Assembly: GCA_041658345.1 (NCBI GenBank)
Contig: JBBAAK010000001.1
Coordinates: 219,269-283,268 of the forward strand
Source of the DNA: JBAZYV01 sp041658345
GTDB lineage: Bacteria > Patescibacteriota > Gracilibacteria > UBA1369 > 2-02-FULL-48-14
Direction of reading: 5' to 3'
DNA: 64,000 bases
Shown here: in pieces, positions 7,938 to 16,360 of the stretch
Numbering within the stretch: the stretch's first letter is position 1
Layout: each line of letters begins with the position of its first letter
Translations under genes and position numbers: made by a program
Notes under the pieces: model-generated
Seen by the model: only the letters and a program-made list of their open reading frames with translations
Database searches by the model: none
Told to the model about the DNA's origin: nothing

Positions 7938-8518
7938 AATTTCAAGAAGTTACGTAATAATTTGATGCCGAATTCGCCGGATTTTTCAGGGTGGAATTGT
8001 GTACCAAAAAAATTATCTTTTTGAATAATTGCCGTGAATGGTCCGCCATAGAATCCAACTCCGATTGTGTTTTCATCTACTTCGGCTACATAAGAATTCG
8101 CAAAATAAAAATATGAATCATTCGGAATGTTTTTTATTAACGGCGAAGTGCCGGCAAATTTTACGCTATTCCATCCCATTTGTGGAACTGGCAAATCTTT
8201 TGTCTGGAATTTACGTACTTTCCCGCTGAGTATTCCAAGACATTTTGTGTTATTTTCTTCCGATGCTTCAAAGAGCAATTGCATCCCCAAACAAATTCCA
8301 AGGAATGGTACTTTGGTATTTTTCAAAACATTTATAATCCCAAATTCTTTTAAATTTTTCATTCCACTACCAGCTGCGCCTTGTCCCGGAAAAATTATTT
8401 TATCCGCCCTTTTAACTTCATTTGGATCTGACGTGATTTTGTATGCAAAACCCAGCCTCTCAATTGCGTTCGTGAGAGAAGTTAAATTTCCGGCTTTGTA
8501 ATCAATAATTGCTAGCAT
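7934..8518 (-). CDS. hisH: Imidazole glycerol phosphate synthase, glutamine amidotransferase subunit
   Basis: 194 residues, class I glutaminase. The nucleophile is the Cys of GICLGMQ, and the His/Glu pair lies in QFHPEKS near the C-terminus; PGQGAAGSG forms the oxyanion region. It delivers ammonia to the HisF half of the neighbouring HisA-HisF protein. The typical length and the 4-bp overlap with hisAF fit co-translation and complex formation. It lies 8 bp after the HAD phosphatase gene. Confidence 0.96.
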   Translation of the reverse strand: MLAIIDYKAGNLTSLTNAIERLGFAYKITSDPNEVKRADKIIFPGQGAAGSGMKNLKEFGIINVLKNTKVPFLGICLGMQLLFEASEENNTKCLGILSGKVRKFQTKDLPVPQMGWNSVKFAGTSPLIKNIPNDSYFYFANSYVAEVDENTIGVGFYGGPFTAIIQKDNFFGTQFHPEKSGEFGIKLLRNFLKL

Positions 8519-8526
8519 AAATAAAT

Positions 8527-9276
8527 TTAAAAAGTTGTATATACGGCATCTATAAAACCTTCACTTTTTAGAGTAGACAGCTTTTCAGATGTAGCACTTC
8601 CAGTCTCCATTCCAACCAGATGCCATCTGCTTCGCACACCAAAGTTCGTAGACCCTGTATGGATTCCTCTCAAATTACTAGAACTATCTTCAACTGCCAT
8701 GCACATGCCTCGTACTTCCAATTTTTCAGCTACAAACTGCCAAGGCTGGAAACTTGGTTTCCTATCAGTGACCCCAACTGTATTAGTGCCTATAACAAAA
8801 TCTACTTCCAAAGCTCCACCTTCAGCATTGGCCAATATTCTTCGCAAATGATCCTCTAAATTTGTAGACACAATTGCAACCCTGCCCTTTTTACGACTCT
8901 TATCCAATGCATCTCTGGCACCAGGCAAAACGGGAAGAGATTCTGAAGTTCTTGCACTATTATAAGTCGCAATCATCCTTTCTTTCGATTTACTTAGATC
9001 GACCCGAGCAATCACATTTAAACGGGCAATAATGATGTCCCAAAAATCAGGTATGTTAACATGTATAAGAGGCCTTATAAAATCTTCTGTGAGCACTGCA
9101 TTCGCTAAAATTTCCGCATCATTTTCCGAAAAATTTCTATTCTTTGTTAATTCCAGACAAAGAGCCAATCGACAAAGCTTTACATCAGATCTAACGGTAT
9201 CAATCAAGACGCCATCTAAATCATATGCACTTCCATCTGTTTCTTCCGGTAATGAGAATTGTTCTTCAGTTTTCAT
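8527..9276 (-). CDS. HAD-superfamily hydrolase in the histidine operon
   Basis: 249 residues. All four HAD motifs are visible: YDLDGVLID (nucleophile and acid/base Asp, residues ~18-26), VSTN, RKPSFQPW (Lys) and VEDSSSN (Mg ligands). The cap between motifs I and II is helical (residues ~30-115), as in beta-phosphoglucomutase/phosphoglycolate-phosphatase-like members. The substrate cannot be read from the sequence. It sits between hisB-C and hisH with 8-bp gaps, although a HisB-N type histidinol phosphatase is already present, so it may be a second phosphatase for a his intermediate or a metabolite-repair enzyme. Confidence 0.8.
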   Translation of the reverse strand: MKTEEQFSLPEETDGSAYDLDGVLIDTVRSDVKLCRLALCLELTKNRNFSENDAEILANAVLTEDFIRPLIHVNIPDFWDIIIARLNVIARVDLSKSKERMIATYNSARTSESLPVLPGARDALDKSRKKGRVAIVSTNLEDHLRRILANAEGGALEVDFVIGTNTVGVTDRKPSFQPWQFVAEKLEVRGMCMAVEDSSSNLRGIHTGSTNFGVRSRWHLVGMETGSATSEKLSTLKSEGFIDAVYTTF

Positions 9277-9284
9277 AAAAAGTT

Positions 9285-9881
9285 TTAAAGTTTTCCTTTA
9301 GTTGACGGCAAACTGTCTTTTGCTCTTTCGTCATATTTCAAGGCCATGCGAAGCGCTCTTGCAAGTGACTTAAACATGCTTTCGATTCTGTGGTGTTCGT
9401 TTTCACCCGGATTCAAAAATTGGATGTGTAAATTTATACCTGCATTTTCTGCAAAAGATTTAAAGAAATGCTTAACCATTTCCGTTGAGAAATCGTTAAC
9501 GGCCTCACGCACAGGCTGATAGTTGGTTTCAAAAGCAAATCTTCCAGCAAAATCAACTGCAGAGGCACACAAAACTTCATCCATTGGGAGCAACATGTAG
9601 CCGTATCGTTTTATACCTTTTTTGTCTCCAGTGGCTTCTTTGAATGCTTGCCCAAGTACAATAGCAATGTCTTCAATCAAGTGGTGATCGTCATAATTGG
9701 TATCGCCTTTGCCGTCTATTTTAAGATCAAAAAGGCCATGTTTCGCAAAAAGTTCGAGCATGTGATTTAGAAAACCAATATCGGTCTTCACATCGTATTT
9801 GCCGGTTCCATCCACATTTAATGAAACTGTGATTTGCGTTTCTTTTGTATCTCTGACGATTTTGGACGTGCGTGATTTCAT
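9285..9881 (-). CDS. hisB: Imidazoleglycerol-phosphate dehydratase (HisB C-terminal type)
   Basis: 198 residues from MKSRTSK. An earlier in-frame ATG at 9902 would add seven residues and overlap the upstream gene; the ATGA overlap (9878-9881) favours 9881. The duplicated Mn-binding motifs DDHHLIEDIAIVLG and ENEHHRIESMFKSLARAL are both present. It dehydrates IGP to imidazole acetol phosphate. In enterobacteria this domain is fused behind histidinol phosphatase; here the two are separate, adjacent and translationally coupled genes. Confidence 0.95.
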   Translation of the reverse strand: MKSRTSKIVRDTKETQITVSLNVDGTGKYDVKTDIGFLNHMLELFAKHGLFDLKIDGKGDTNYDDHHLIEDIAIVLGQAFKEATGDKKGIKRYGYMLLPMDEVLCASAVDFAGRFAFETNYQPVREAVNDFSTEMVKHFFKSFAENAGINLHIQFLNPGENEHHRIESMFKSLARALRMALKYDERAKDSLPSTKGKL

Positions 9882-10357
9882 AAAAAATTGGTTAAAGAAC
9901 ATGCGGAGTTTGTTTCCGCTTTATAAAATTTTATACCTAAATTATTTGCAAACTGCCGATCACTTTCACGGTCACCGTACATAAAAGAATTTCCTTTATC
10001 GATTTCATTTTCTTCCAAAAATTCTTTTAATAAACCAAGCTTCGGCTTTCTACATTCACAATTCTCAACAGGAAAATGTGGACAAACGAATATCTTGGAA
10101 AAGGATATTCCATTCTCTTTGAATATTTCGAGCATTCTATCCTGTGGAGCTTCAAAATTTTCAGTTGGGAATGATGGCGTCCCAAGGCCATTCTGATTTG
10201 AAACCATTATCAATTCATAGCCCTGTTCGAGTATTTTTTTTAGAGCTTCAATAACTCCAGGAAGAATTTGCAATTTTTCCAAACTATCAATTTGGAAATC
10301 TGTTTGTGGCTCAAAAATGAGAGCTCCATCACGATCTAAAAATGCATATTTTTTCAT
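9878..10357 (-). CDS. Histidinol-phosphatase, HisB N-terminal type (HAD family, DxD)
   Basis: 159 residues. FLDRDGALI gives the two catalytic aspartates, and MVSNQNGLG is motif II. CPHFPVENCECRKPK contains the zinc-binding cysteines and His typical of HisB-N and the related GmhB, followed by the motif III Lys. YGDRESD is motif IV. It converts histidinol phosphate to histidinol. Position between hisC and hisB-C points to histidinol phosphatase rather than heptose bisphosphate phosphatase. It lies 8 bp after hisC. Confidence 0.9.
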   Translation of the reverse strand: MKKYAFLDRDGALIFEPQTDFQIDSLEKLQILPGVIEALKKILEQGYELIMVSNQNGLGTPSFPTENFEAPQDRMLEIFKENGISFSKIFVCPHFPVENCECRKPKLGLLKEFLEENEIDKGNSFMYGDRESDRQFANNLGIKFYKAETNSACSLTNFL

Positions 10358-10365
10358 ATATTTCT

Positions 10366-11421
10366 TTAAAGATATAATTTTTTAAAAGCCTTTATAAATT
10401 GTTTAGTTTGCTTAACGGTGCCGATGCTAACTCGCAAGAAATTTATCAATAATGGACTTTTTTGAGGTCTTAATCGGAAACCATTCGCATCCAATTTCTC
10501 TGCTAATTCTCTTGCATTATTCACTTGGAATGCAATGAAATTGGACTTGCTTGGCAAAAAACGAATTCCATTTTTTGTAAAGAATTCTTCAAGCATTGGC
10601 TTCGATTTATTCATCACTTCATCCACATAATTTTTCATTTCTTTTACGTTCTCTAAAGCTGCTTCAACAACCATGCAAGCCGGCACATTTACATCATAGG
10701 CGCCACGAACTTTTTCCAGTTCACAAATATTTTCTTTTGAGGTCAGAATGTACCCAATCCTAAACGCCGCTAATCCAAATGATTTTGAAAACGTTCTTGT
10801 TATTACAATATTTGGATTGTCTTTCAATAGTTGAGTTGCAAATAGACCACTGAATTCCGCATAGGCCTCATCGACCAAAACCACCGAGGATTTGGCTTTC
10901 TTCGCGATTTGTTCAATCTGCTTTAGTGGTACAAGAGTCCCGGTTGGATTGTTGGGATTACAAATGACAATCACGCGAACTTCATCGTCTATTAATGACA
11001 TAACTTCTTCAAAAGGAAATTCGCCATTACTACCATAGGCAGGCTGTAAAATTTGATTACCCACTGTCCCGGCACATTGATAAAACATCGCAAAACTTGG
11101 GCTCGGAATAATCACCTTATCCCCTTCTCCGGAGAAGGTGCGGAAGATCAAATCAATGCCTTGATCAACACCGTTTGTAATCATCAAAGATTCTTCATTC
11201 GCTCCGGCATATGTAGCTATTTTCTTTGGTAAATCCATGTATTCCGGATAAACATTGAACTTTCCCCTTCTTGCGAAAGTGGCAAGTGCATCCCTAACAG
11301 CTTTACATGCCGGGACGGTGCGCTCATTAAAATCTAGCAATATACCGCCATATTTGCGCCTGTTATCGATTGGCGGACAATATGGGGTTAGTACCTGAAT
11401 GTATTTTTTTGCGTAACTCAT
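10366..11421 (-). CDS. hisC: Histidinol-phosphate aminotransferase
   Basis: 351 residues, fold-type I aminotransferase. LDFNERT at the N-terminus, NPNNPTGT (PLP ring contacts), VDEAYAEF (Asp/Tyr on PLP) and TRTFSKSFGLAAFRIGY, with the Schiff-base Lys, are visible; FLRVSIGT carries the C-terminal substrate-carboxylate Arg. It transaminates imidazole acetol phosphate to histidinol phosphate using glutamate. It lies 20 bp after hisD in the leftward operon. Family length is normal. Confidence 0.95.
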   Translation of the reverse strand: MSYAKKYIQVLTPYCPPIDNRRKYGGILLDFNERTVPACKAVRDALATFARRGKFNVYPEYMDLPKKIATYAGANEESLMITNGVDQGIDLIFRTFSGEGDKVIIPSPSFAMFYQCAGTVGNQILQPAYGSNGEFPFEEVMSLIDDEVRVIVICNPNNPTGTLVPLKQIEQIAKKAKSSVVLVDEAYAEFSGLFATQLLKDNPNIVITRTFSKSFGLAAFRIGYILTSKENICELEKVRGAYDVNVPACMVVEAALENVKEMKNYVDEVMNKSKPMLEEFFTKNGIRFLPSKSNFIAFQVNNARELAEKLDANGFRLRPQKSPLLINFLRVSIGTVKQTKQFIKAFKKLYL

Positions 11422-11441
11422 AAATTAAATTTGTTAGTTAT

Positions 11442-12740
11442 TTATTGTCTTTTTTTTACTGCCTCTGCATGAGCATCTAATCCCTCCATCCTTGCAAGGC
11501 GCTCCACGGTATCTGCAAGTTTTTTACAGCCTTTCTTTGAGACACGTTGAATTGACATAACTCGTCCGAAAGATGATGCATTGAGGCCCGAATAACTTTT
11601 AGCAAAACCGGAAGTCGGTAGCGTGTGATTTGGTCCGGTCGCATAATCTCCAAGCGGTTCAGTGCTGTATTTACCCAAGAAAACAGATCCGGCATTTGTG
11701 ATCAAACTTGCAAGACGATCCTCTTCCGATTTTTCTTTTAATACGATTTCCAAGTGTTCCGGAGCATATCCGTTTGTTATAGAAATTGCTTCTCCCCAAT
11801 TTTTAACCACCACAATCAAACTGCGTGCCATAGATTTTTCAATTATTTCTTTTCTTTGCAAAGAAGCCGATTGTTTTTCAAGTTCTGCCATAACTGCCTC
11901 TGCAAATTTCTGATTATTTGTTATGAGAATGGTTTGTGAATCAGGCCCGTGTTCAAGTTGGGATAATAAATCGGCAGCTATCCATTCCGGATTTTGAAAT
12001 TCGTCTGCAATAACGGCAAGCTCCGAAGGTCCTGCCGGCATATCAATAGGAACATACTTTTGCACAAGAAGTTTTGCCTCCGTCACAAAACCATTCCCAG
12101 GCCCAAAAATCTTACAAACTTTTGGGACTGTTTGCGTTCCAAAAGCCATAGCACCTATTGCTTGAGCACCACCAATTTTGAAAATATTTTCCGGTTTAAT
12201 CCCACAAATATCCGCAACTACCAAAACAATCGGCGCACATTTACCTTCTCTTGAAGCAGGTGTGCAAATAAAAGCATTTTGAACGCCGGCCACTTGCGCT
12301 GGAACCGCCAGCATTAAAACCGTAGAAGGATATGTGGCGCTACCACCAGGTACATATAATCCAACATTTTCCAGTGGTCTAAACACGGACCATGCGCGAA
12401 TACCATCACTTTGCACAATTCTCGATTTGCGCACCAGAGTTTGATCGTGAAATCTACGAATATTTTCGGCACATTTTTTCAAATCAGTTATTACTATTGG
12501 ATCAATTATATCCATTGCTTCTTCCAATTCTTCTTGTGTCACTCTCATGGTCTCCGGCGTCATAGCCCAGCCATCAAATTTTTGTGTGTATCTGCATATG
12601 GCGCTGTCACCTTCCACGCGCACAGCATCTAAAATTGGTTGCACGATAGTGTCAACACTGTCACACAAAAGAGCCCTTTTGCTTTTAATCATTTCTAAGA
12701 TTTCTTCCATGCCGATTTTTTGTTCTGATATTATTTTCAT
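11442..12740 (-). CDS. hisD: Histidinol dehydrogenase
   Basis: 432 residues from MKIISEQK. An in-frame start at 12755 would overlap hisG, and the downstream ATG matches family length better. It oxidises histidinol to histidine in two NAD-dependent steps. Visible signatures are YVPGGSATYPSTVLM, GPGNGFVTEAK, DMPAGPSELAVIAD, the zinc-ligand region LLSQLEHGPDSQ, the catalytic Glu/His of GYAPEHLE, and TGPNHTLPT. A 4-bp gap separates it from hisG. Confidence 0.96.
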   Translation of the reverse strand: MKIISEQKIGMEEILEMIKSKRALLCDSVDTIVQPILDAVRVEGDSAICRYTQKFDGWAMTPETMRVTQEELEEAMDIIDPIVITDLKKCAENIRRFHDQTLVRKSRIVQSDGIRAWSVFRPLENVGLYVPGGSATYPSTVLMLAVPAQVAGVQNAFICTPASREGKCAPIVLVVADICGIKPENIFKIGGAQAIGAMAFGTQTVPKVCKIFGPGNGFVTEAKLLVQKYVPIDMPAGPSELAVIADEFQNPEWIAADLLSQLEHGPDSQTILITNNQKFAEAVMAELEKQSASLQRKEIIEKSMARSLIVVVKNWGEAISITNGYAPEHLEIVLKEKSEEDRLASLITNAGSVFLGKYSTEPLGDYATGPNHTLPTSGFAKSYSGLNASSFGRVMSIQRVSKKGCKKLADTVERLARMEGLDAHAEAVKKRQ

Positions 12741-12744
12741 AATT

Positions 12745-13338
12745 TTATAAATCAATATTAAAAGGTTCAGGTTTTGCCCCTATGAGTACCGCTTGTGATT
12801 GCATAATTGTCAGCAATTCTTTGATTTGATTTTCTTTCAAAGTTCTACCTGTTTGCACTAAATCACAAATTGCATCGGCCAAGTTAAGTTTTGGTGTGAT
12901 TTCAGTTGCCCCTCGTATTTGAATTATTGCCGCATGAATTCTATTTTTTTGTAAAAATTGCGATAGAATCCTTGGATATGACGTTGCTATGCGCATCCCA
13001 TTCAAATCCCCAATTGTTTGGATGTCTGAATTCTCCGGGACTGCAACAGTTAAATTACAAATACCAAAATTTAAGTTTTCCAATCCAAAAACTGGGATGT
13101 CATTTTCAACAATGACGTTTTTGCCCACTATTCCAAAATCAACGGCACCACGAAAAATATATTCCGGAATGTCATCATCCCTTATTGAGATGATATCAAT
13201 TTCACGACCCTCACAAGGAATAATCAAATTATTCGATTCCTCATCAAAAACCAATCCGCGAGATTGAAGAAAATTAATGCTTTCAGCTCGCAATCTACCA
13301 CTTTTTTGGATAGCGATTTTTATACGTGAATTTTTCAT
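12745..13338 (-). CDS. hisG: ATP phosphoribosyltransferase, catalytic domains only (short HisG)
   Basis: 197 residues. It performs the committed step, PRPP plus ATP to PR-ATP. IQKSGRL, RDDDIPEYI, DFGIVGKNV, IATSYPRIL and LADAICDLVQTGRTLKEN are family signatures. The wording (IQKSGRL, RDDDIP) resembles the long hexameric HisG of enterobacteria, but the protein stops after SQAVLIGAKPEP, without the ~100-residue C-terminal ACT-like histidine-sensing domain. Short HisG normally needs HisZ, and no hisZ is in this operon. Instead hisS sits immediately upstream with an ATGA overlap (13335-13338). Whether HisS substitutes, HisZ lies elsewhere, or this form is self-sufficient is open. Confidence 0.93.
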   Translation of the reverse strand: MKNSRIKIAIQKSGRLRAESINFLQSRGLVFDEESNNLIIPCEGREIDIISIRDDDIPEYIFRGAVDFGIVGKNVIVENDIPVFGLENLNFGICNLTVAVPENSDIQTIGDLNGMRIATSYPRILSQFLQKNRIHAAIIQIRGATEITPKLNLADAICDLVQTGRTLKENQIKELLTIMQSQAVLIGAKPEPFNIDL

Positions 13339-14642
13339 ATTTTTTTGAATCCGGTTAAGTATGAAACGAGTTGAGTTCTTGGTATGCTTTTCTGTTTTCC
13401 AATTTGCATTATTTTTACGTTCGCTTCATTTTTCTTGATTTCTTCCGGCCCACAAATAACAACGAACTGTATGCCTTTTTTATCTGCATATTTCATTTGT
13501 TTACCTAGTGAAGCAGGTTCAAAATAAATCTCCGTATTGATTCCGGCTTCTTGAAGTTCTTTTGCAATTTTAATTGATTCATTCAAAGATTCTTTATCAA
13601 AATAAGTCACAAGCACCTCGGCATTCAATTTGATTTGCTTTAGCATACCAAGCTCTTCCATGGCCAAAACGATTCTATCAAAACCAAAGGCCACTCCGAC
13701 TCCGCTAAATTCTTTATCGGAGAAAAGTGAACATAAATTGTCGTAACGGCCACCGGCACAAACAGCACCAATCTCTATGTCTGTTAGATAGACTTCAAAA
13801 ACTATGCCCGTATAATAATCAAGACCGCGTGCGAGGCTAATGTCCAAAATTAAATTCTTCTCCGGCACACCGAATGAATCACAAAGATCCAAATATTCCT
13901 TCACTTCTTCTATCGTTTCTTTAGAGGCATAGCTTTCTATGCTTTTAAGTTTTTCTTGATTGGAACCTTTTATATTTAAAATTCTCAGTAAATCCTCAAC
14001 CGACTGTTTGGGAAGTAATTTTCCTAGTTCATTTTCTGTAGCTTTTTCGCCGATTTTTCCCAGTTTATCCAAAATACGTAAAACATCCGTAAATTTATCT
14101 TTTGAGATGCCGAGTGATGCAAAAATATCGTTGATTAGCCGTCTGCTATTGAACTTTATAATGAATTTTTCAAACGCCAAGGCGTTAAAAGTCGAATAAA
14201 TTACCCGAGTTATTTCCGCTTCGCTAAGAAGATTTTTCGTTCCGATAATGTCTATATCACATTGATAAAACTCCCTGTAACGTCCCTTAGCCGGCTTGTC
14301 CGCTCTCCAAACGCGTGAGATTTGATACCTTTTAAAAGGCATCGGTAGATTTTGATAATTACTGGCGACCAAGCGAGCGAAGGGAACGGTTTGATCGAAA
14401 CGAAGTGCGATTTTACGTCCGCCATTATCATCAAAAGAGTAAATTTGTTTATTGCCTTCATCACCATATTTACCAAGTAATGTTTTTGCATATTCAATTA
14501 CGGGTGTTTCAATAGTGTCATAACCAAAATTAACGAATGTATTTTTTATTTTTTCCATTACATAGATACGCTTTGCCATGTCGGCAGGGAGGAAATCACG
14601 AGTCCCTTTTGGTATTTCCGGTGTTATTAGTGCCTGATTCAT
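13335..14642 (-). CDS. hisS: Histidyl-tRNA synthetase
   Basis: 435 residues, class II synthetase. Motif 1 lies near PKGTRDFLP...YDTIETPVIE, motif 2 is RYREFYQCDIDIIG, and the histidine-specific LDYYTGIVFEVY and motif 3 (GVGVAFGFDRI) follow. A C-terminal anticodon-binding domain (from ~EVLVTYFDKE, residue ~335) is present, so this is a true HisRS rather than HisZ, which lacks that domain. It is the first gene of the histidine operon proper, behind a weak terminator-like hairpin, and is translationally coupled to short-form hisG. It could share the HisZ-like role, but that is speculative. Confidence 0.95.
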   Translation of the reverse strand: MNQALITPEIPKGTRDFLPADMAKRIYVMEKIKNTFVNFGYDTIETPVIEYAKTLLGKYGDEGNKQIYSFDDNGGRKIALRFDQTVPFARLVASNYQNLPMPFKRYQISRVWRADKPAKGRYREFYQCDIDIIGTKNLLSEAEITRVIYSTFNALAFEKFIIKFNSRRLINDIFASLGISKDKFTDVLRILDKLGKIGEKATENELGKLLPKQSVEDLLRILNIKGSNQEKLKSIESYASKETIEEVKEYLDLCDSFGVPEKNLILDISLARGLDYYTGIVFEVYLTDIEIGAVCAGGRYDNLCSLFSDKEFSGVGVAFGFDRIVLAMEELGMLKQIKLNAEVLVTYFDKESLNESIKIAKELQEAGINTEIYFEPASLGKQMKYADKKGIQFVVICGPEEIKKNEANVKIMQIGKQKSIPRTQLVSYLTGFKKI

Positions 14643-14664
14643 ATTTTTGATAATTAATAGATAT

Positions 14665-14690
14665 AAAAAAACCCGCTTTTGTTGCAGGGT
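14665..14690 (-). terminator. Terminator-like hairpin between the yerC-like gene and hisS (possible attenuator)
   Basis: Read leftwards, ACCCTGC (14690-14684) pairs with GCGGGT (14676-14671) with one bulged base and a loop of about 7 nt, followed by a run of T (to 14665). It lies ~25 bp before the hisS start, so it could set how much transcription from the regulator's promoter enters the histidine operon. The stem is short. Confidence 0.5.
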
Positions 14691-14712
14691 AGTTACGTGG
14701 ACTTTTGTTTAT

Positions 14713-15000
14713 TTAGGATTTGATCCTGTCTAAGGCAAGCCTATAACCACCCATTCCATGGTGGAGCCAATGGGCTACTCTTGTTATTGTTGCGGTACTT
14801 ACGCCGGTCTTTTTATTTATTTCGCGGTAAGAGGTGCCTTCATCTATTTTTTTAACCACATCGAAACGTTCGGACATTGCCATAAGTTCAGAAATCGTGC
14901 ACAAATCTCTAAAGAAATTCTTACATTCTTCTTCGGATTTAAGTGTAAGAATGGCCCTGTAAAGGTTTTCCAATCTCGAATTGTCTAGTATTTCCTCCAT
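14713..15000 (-). CDS. YerC/YecD family TrpR-like transcriptional regulator
   Basis: 95 residues, all helical, with a TrpR-type helix-turn-helix: TSYREINKKTGVSTATITRVAHWL (residues ~55-78). ELMAMSERFDVVKKID precedes it, as in TrpR and YerC. YerC-type proteins are homologous to the tryptophan repressor, but their ligand is not established. The gene is the first of the leftward transcript leading into the histidine operon, and a near-perfect palindrome sits at its promoter, so autorepression and control of histidine genes are likely. Tryptophan or histidine as co-effector is speculation. Confidence 0.88.
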   Translation of the reverse strand: MEEILDNSRLENLYRAILTLKSEEECKNFFRDLCTISELMAMSERFDVVKKIDEGTSYREINKKTGVSTATITRVAHWLHHGMGGYRLALDRIKS

Positions 15001-15005
15001 AAGTT

Positions 15006-15050
15006 GTTTTAACGTGCTAAAACATTATAGTAGTTACGATGTAACGTCAA
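15006..15050 (-). promoter_or_regulatory. Promoter and palindromic operator of the yerC-histidine transcript
   Basis: Leftward -35 TTGACG (15050-15045), a 15-bp spacer and a perfect TATAAT -10 (15029-15024). Directly downstream, covering the expected transcription start, lies GTTTTAACGTGCTAAAAC (15006-15023), with 6-bp perfect arms. This is the size and placement expected for a TrpR-family repressor site. The 15-bp spacer is short, as in promoters that depend on regulation. Confidence 0.6.
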
Positions 15051-15071
15051 TAGTAATTTGAATGTGGATTA

Positions 15072-15100
15072 TTGATTCCCTTACTCTTTTCTGGTATACT
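15072..15100 (+). promoter_or_regulatory. Promoter of the type IV pilus operon
   Basis: TTGATT (15072-15077), 17-bp spacer, TATACT (15095-15100), with TG one base before the -10 (extended -10). The start codon of the first pilus gene follows 30 bp downstream. It is divergent from the yerC promoter, with 21 bp between the two -35 hexamers. Confidence 0.7.
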
Positions 15101-15130
15101 TACTAGATTTAAAAGATAAAAACAAAAGGT

Positions 15131-16354
15131 ATGGCTGACTCAGCAAATCCAGCAATGAACTCAGATAAATTGTTTCCAGGCCTTGGAAGCTCGGCTTTGG
15201 AACCTCAAGCGACTGTGCAAACAGGCAAAGAATCCAAAAACGTATTTACGGAACTGTTCGGCAACGATCAATCTGTAAAAAATACTGCAGTTTTGGATGC
15301 CGTACAGGAGAATCATGAAAAAAAGACCACTTCATTTTTTGGGGACAAACCAAAGGTGGACAGCCTTTCTCTTAAGAATTTTACAAAAGAGGGCGATTTA
15401 AAGGTTGGTAGTGCAGTTTTTAAAGGCGCCTCAGCCGTTTTCGTTCTTGTACTTGGATTTTTCTTATCTCAAAATGTTGCAAGTTTGTCATTTTTTGGAG
15501 TGAATCCTGCGTTGAGAACAGAGATGTTACAAGAGCAAATAAATACCGCAAATACAGAAGTGAGGGTGCAAAAATATCTTTCTTCCGCACTACTGCTTTC
15601 TGAGTATTCAAGCCTTGCCGATGAATATATTTACAACACCACTCAAGCCAATTCCGCTTACACCTCACAGAACAAAAAAGACGAATTTAAAGTGAAGGCA
15701 GAACTGGTAAAGCCCGAGTTGGCCTCCGTACTCACTCGCATCAAAGATTATTTAAGCGAACCACTTACAGATTTGGACGTGGCTGATGCCAGCTTAACAA
15801 TTGATAATTTAATCATTGAACTTGGTGAAAAATCTGCATCTAACGGGGCTCAAACGGTTTTGTCTGATGTGCAAGATTTAGAAACCGCAAAAGTTTTGTT
15901 CCAAAATACAGAATTTAGAACACTTTTAGCCGGGCTTCCACTTGAGGCATTAACAGATGAACAAATCAAAGAGGTTTATGATACGTTTAGCACAATCAAC
16001 CAAAGCACAATTGCTTTAATTGGTTCGATTGGGGCCAGTCGTACAAATTGGTCTTTTTACTTAGACACTTTGGAATCGTTAACAAAAAAAGTGGATCCGC
16101 TTTTTGGCACGGAGTTCCCCGGAAATATTTATCTTGATGATGTGAAGTTTAATGAGGATGGAACTGTAATGGTATCCGGAAAATCAAATACCAGCGATAC
16201 AAAGAATTTTACGCTTGTTTCCAACTTAATCGATTCTTACGAAGCGAACGAATATTTTAAAAATGTTGAAGATAGAAGTTACAGCAAATCGAATGAAGAT
16301 GAGGCTTATACGGGTAGTTTCCGAATTTCTATGCAACTTGAAACTAATCAATAA
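15131..16354 (+). CDS. PilN-like type IV pilus inner-membrane assembly protein (putative)
   Basis: 407 residues. An N-terminal cytoplasmic region (~1-92, low complexity, polar) precedes one transmembrane helix (~97-117, ASAVFVLVLGFFLSQNVASL). A periplasmic or extracellular helical segment and a C-terminal alpha/beta domain follow, with LDDVKFNEDGTVMVSGKSNTSDTKNF resembling the PilN/GspL ferredoxin-like fold. The assignment rests on topology and on position directly before PilO-, PilB- and PilC-like genes; sequence similarity is weak. It has a longer cytoplasmic part than usual and no pilM precedes it, so this region may replace PilM contacts. Confidence 0.6.
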   Translation: MADSANPAMNSDKLFPGLGSSALEPQATVQTGKESKNVFTELFGNDQSVKNTAVLDAVQENHEKKTTSFFGDKPKVDSLSLKNFTKEGDLKVGSAVFKGASAVFVLVLGFFLSQNVASLSFFGVNPALRTEMLQEQINTANTEVRVQKYLSSALLLSEYSSLADEYIYNTTQANSAYTSQNKKDEFKVKAELVKPELASVLTRIKDYLSEPLTDLDVADASLTIDNLIIELGEKSASNGAQTVLSDVQDLETAKVLFQNTEFRTLLAGLPLEALTDEQIKEVYDTFSTINQSTIALIGSIGASRTNWSFYLDTLESLTKKVDPLFGTEFPGNIYLDDVKFNEDGTVMVSGKSNTSDTKNFTLVSNLIDSYEANEYFKNVEDRSYSKSNEDEAYTGSFRISMQLETNQ

Positions 16355-16360
16355 TTTTTT

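Noticed and set aside
9882..9902. Seven-residue extension of the IGP dehydratase
   Set aside because: It runs back into hisB-N; the ATGA overlap at 9878-9881 matches the coupling style of the rest of the operon.
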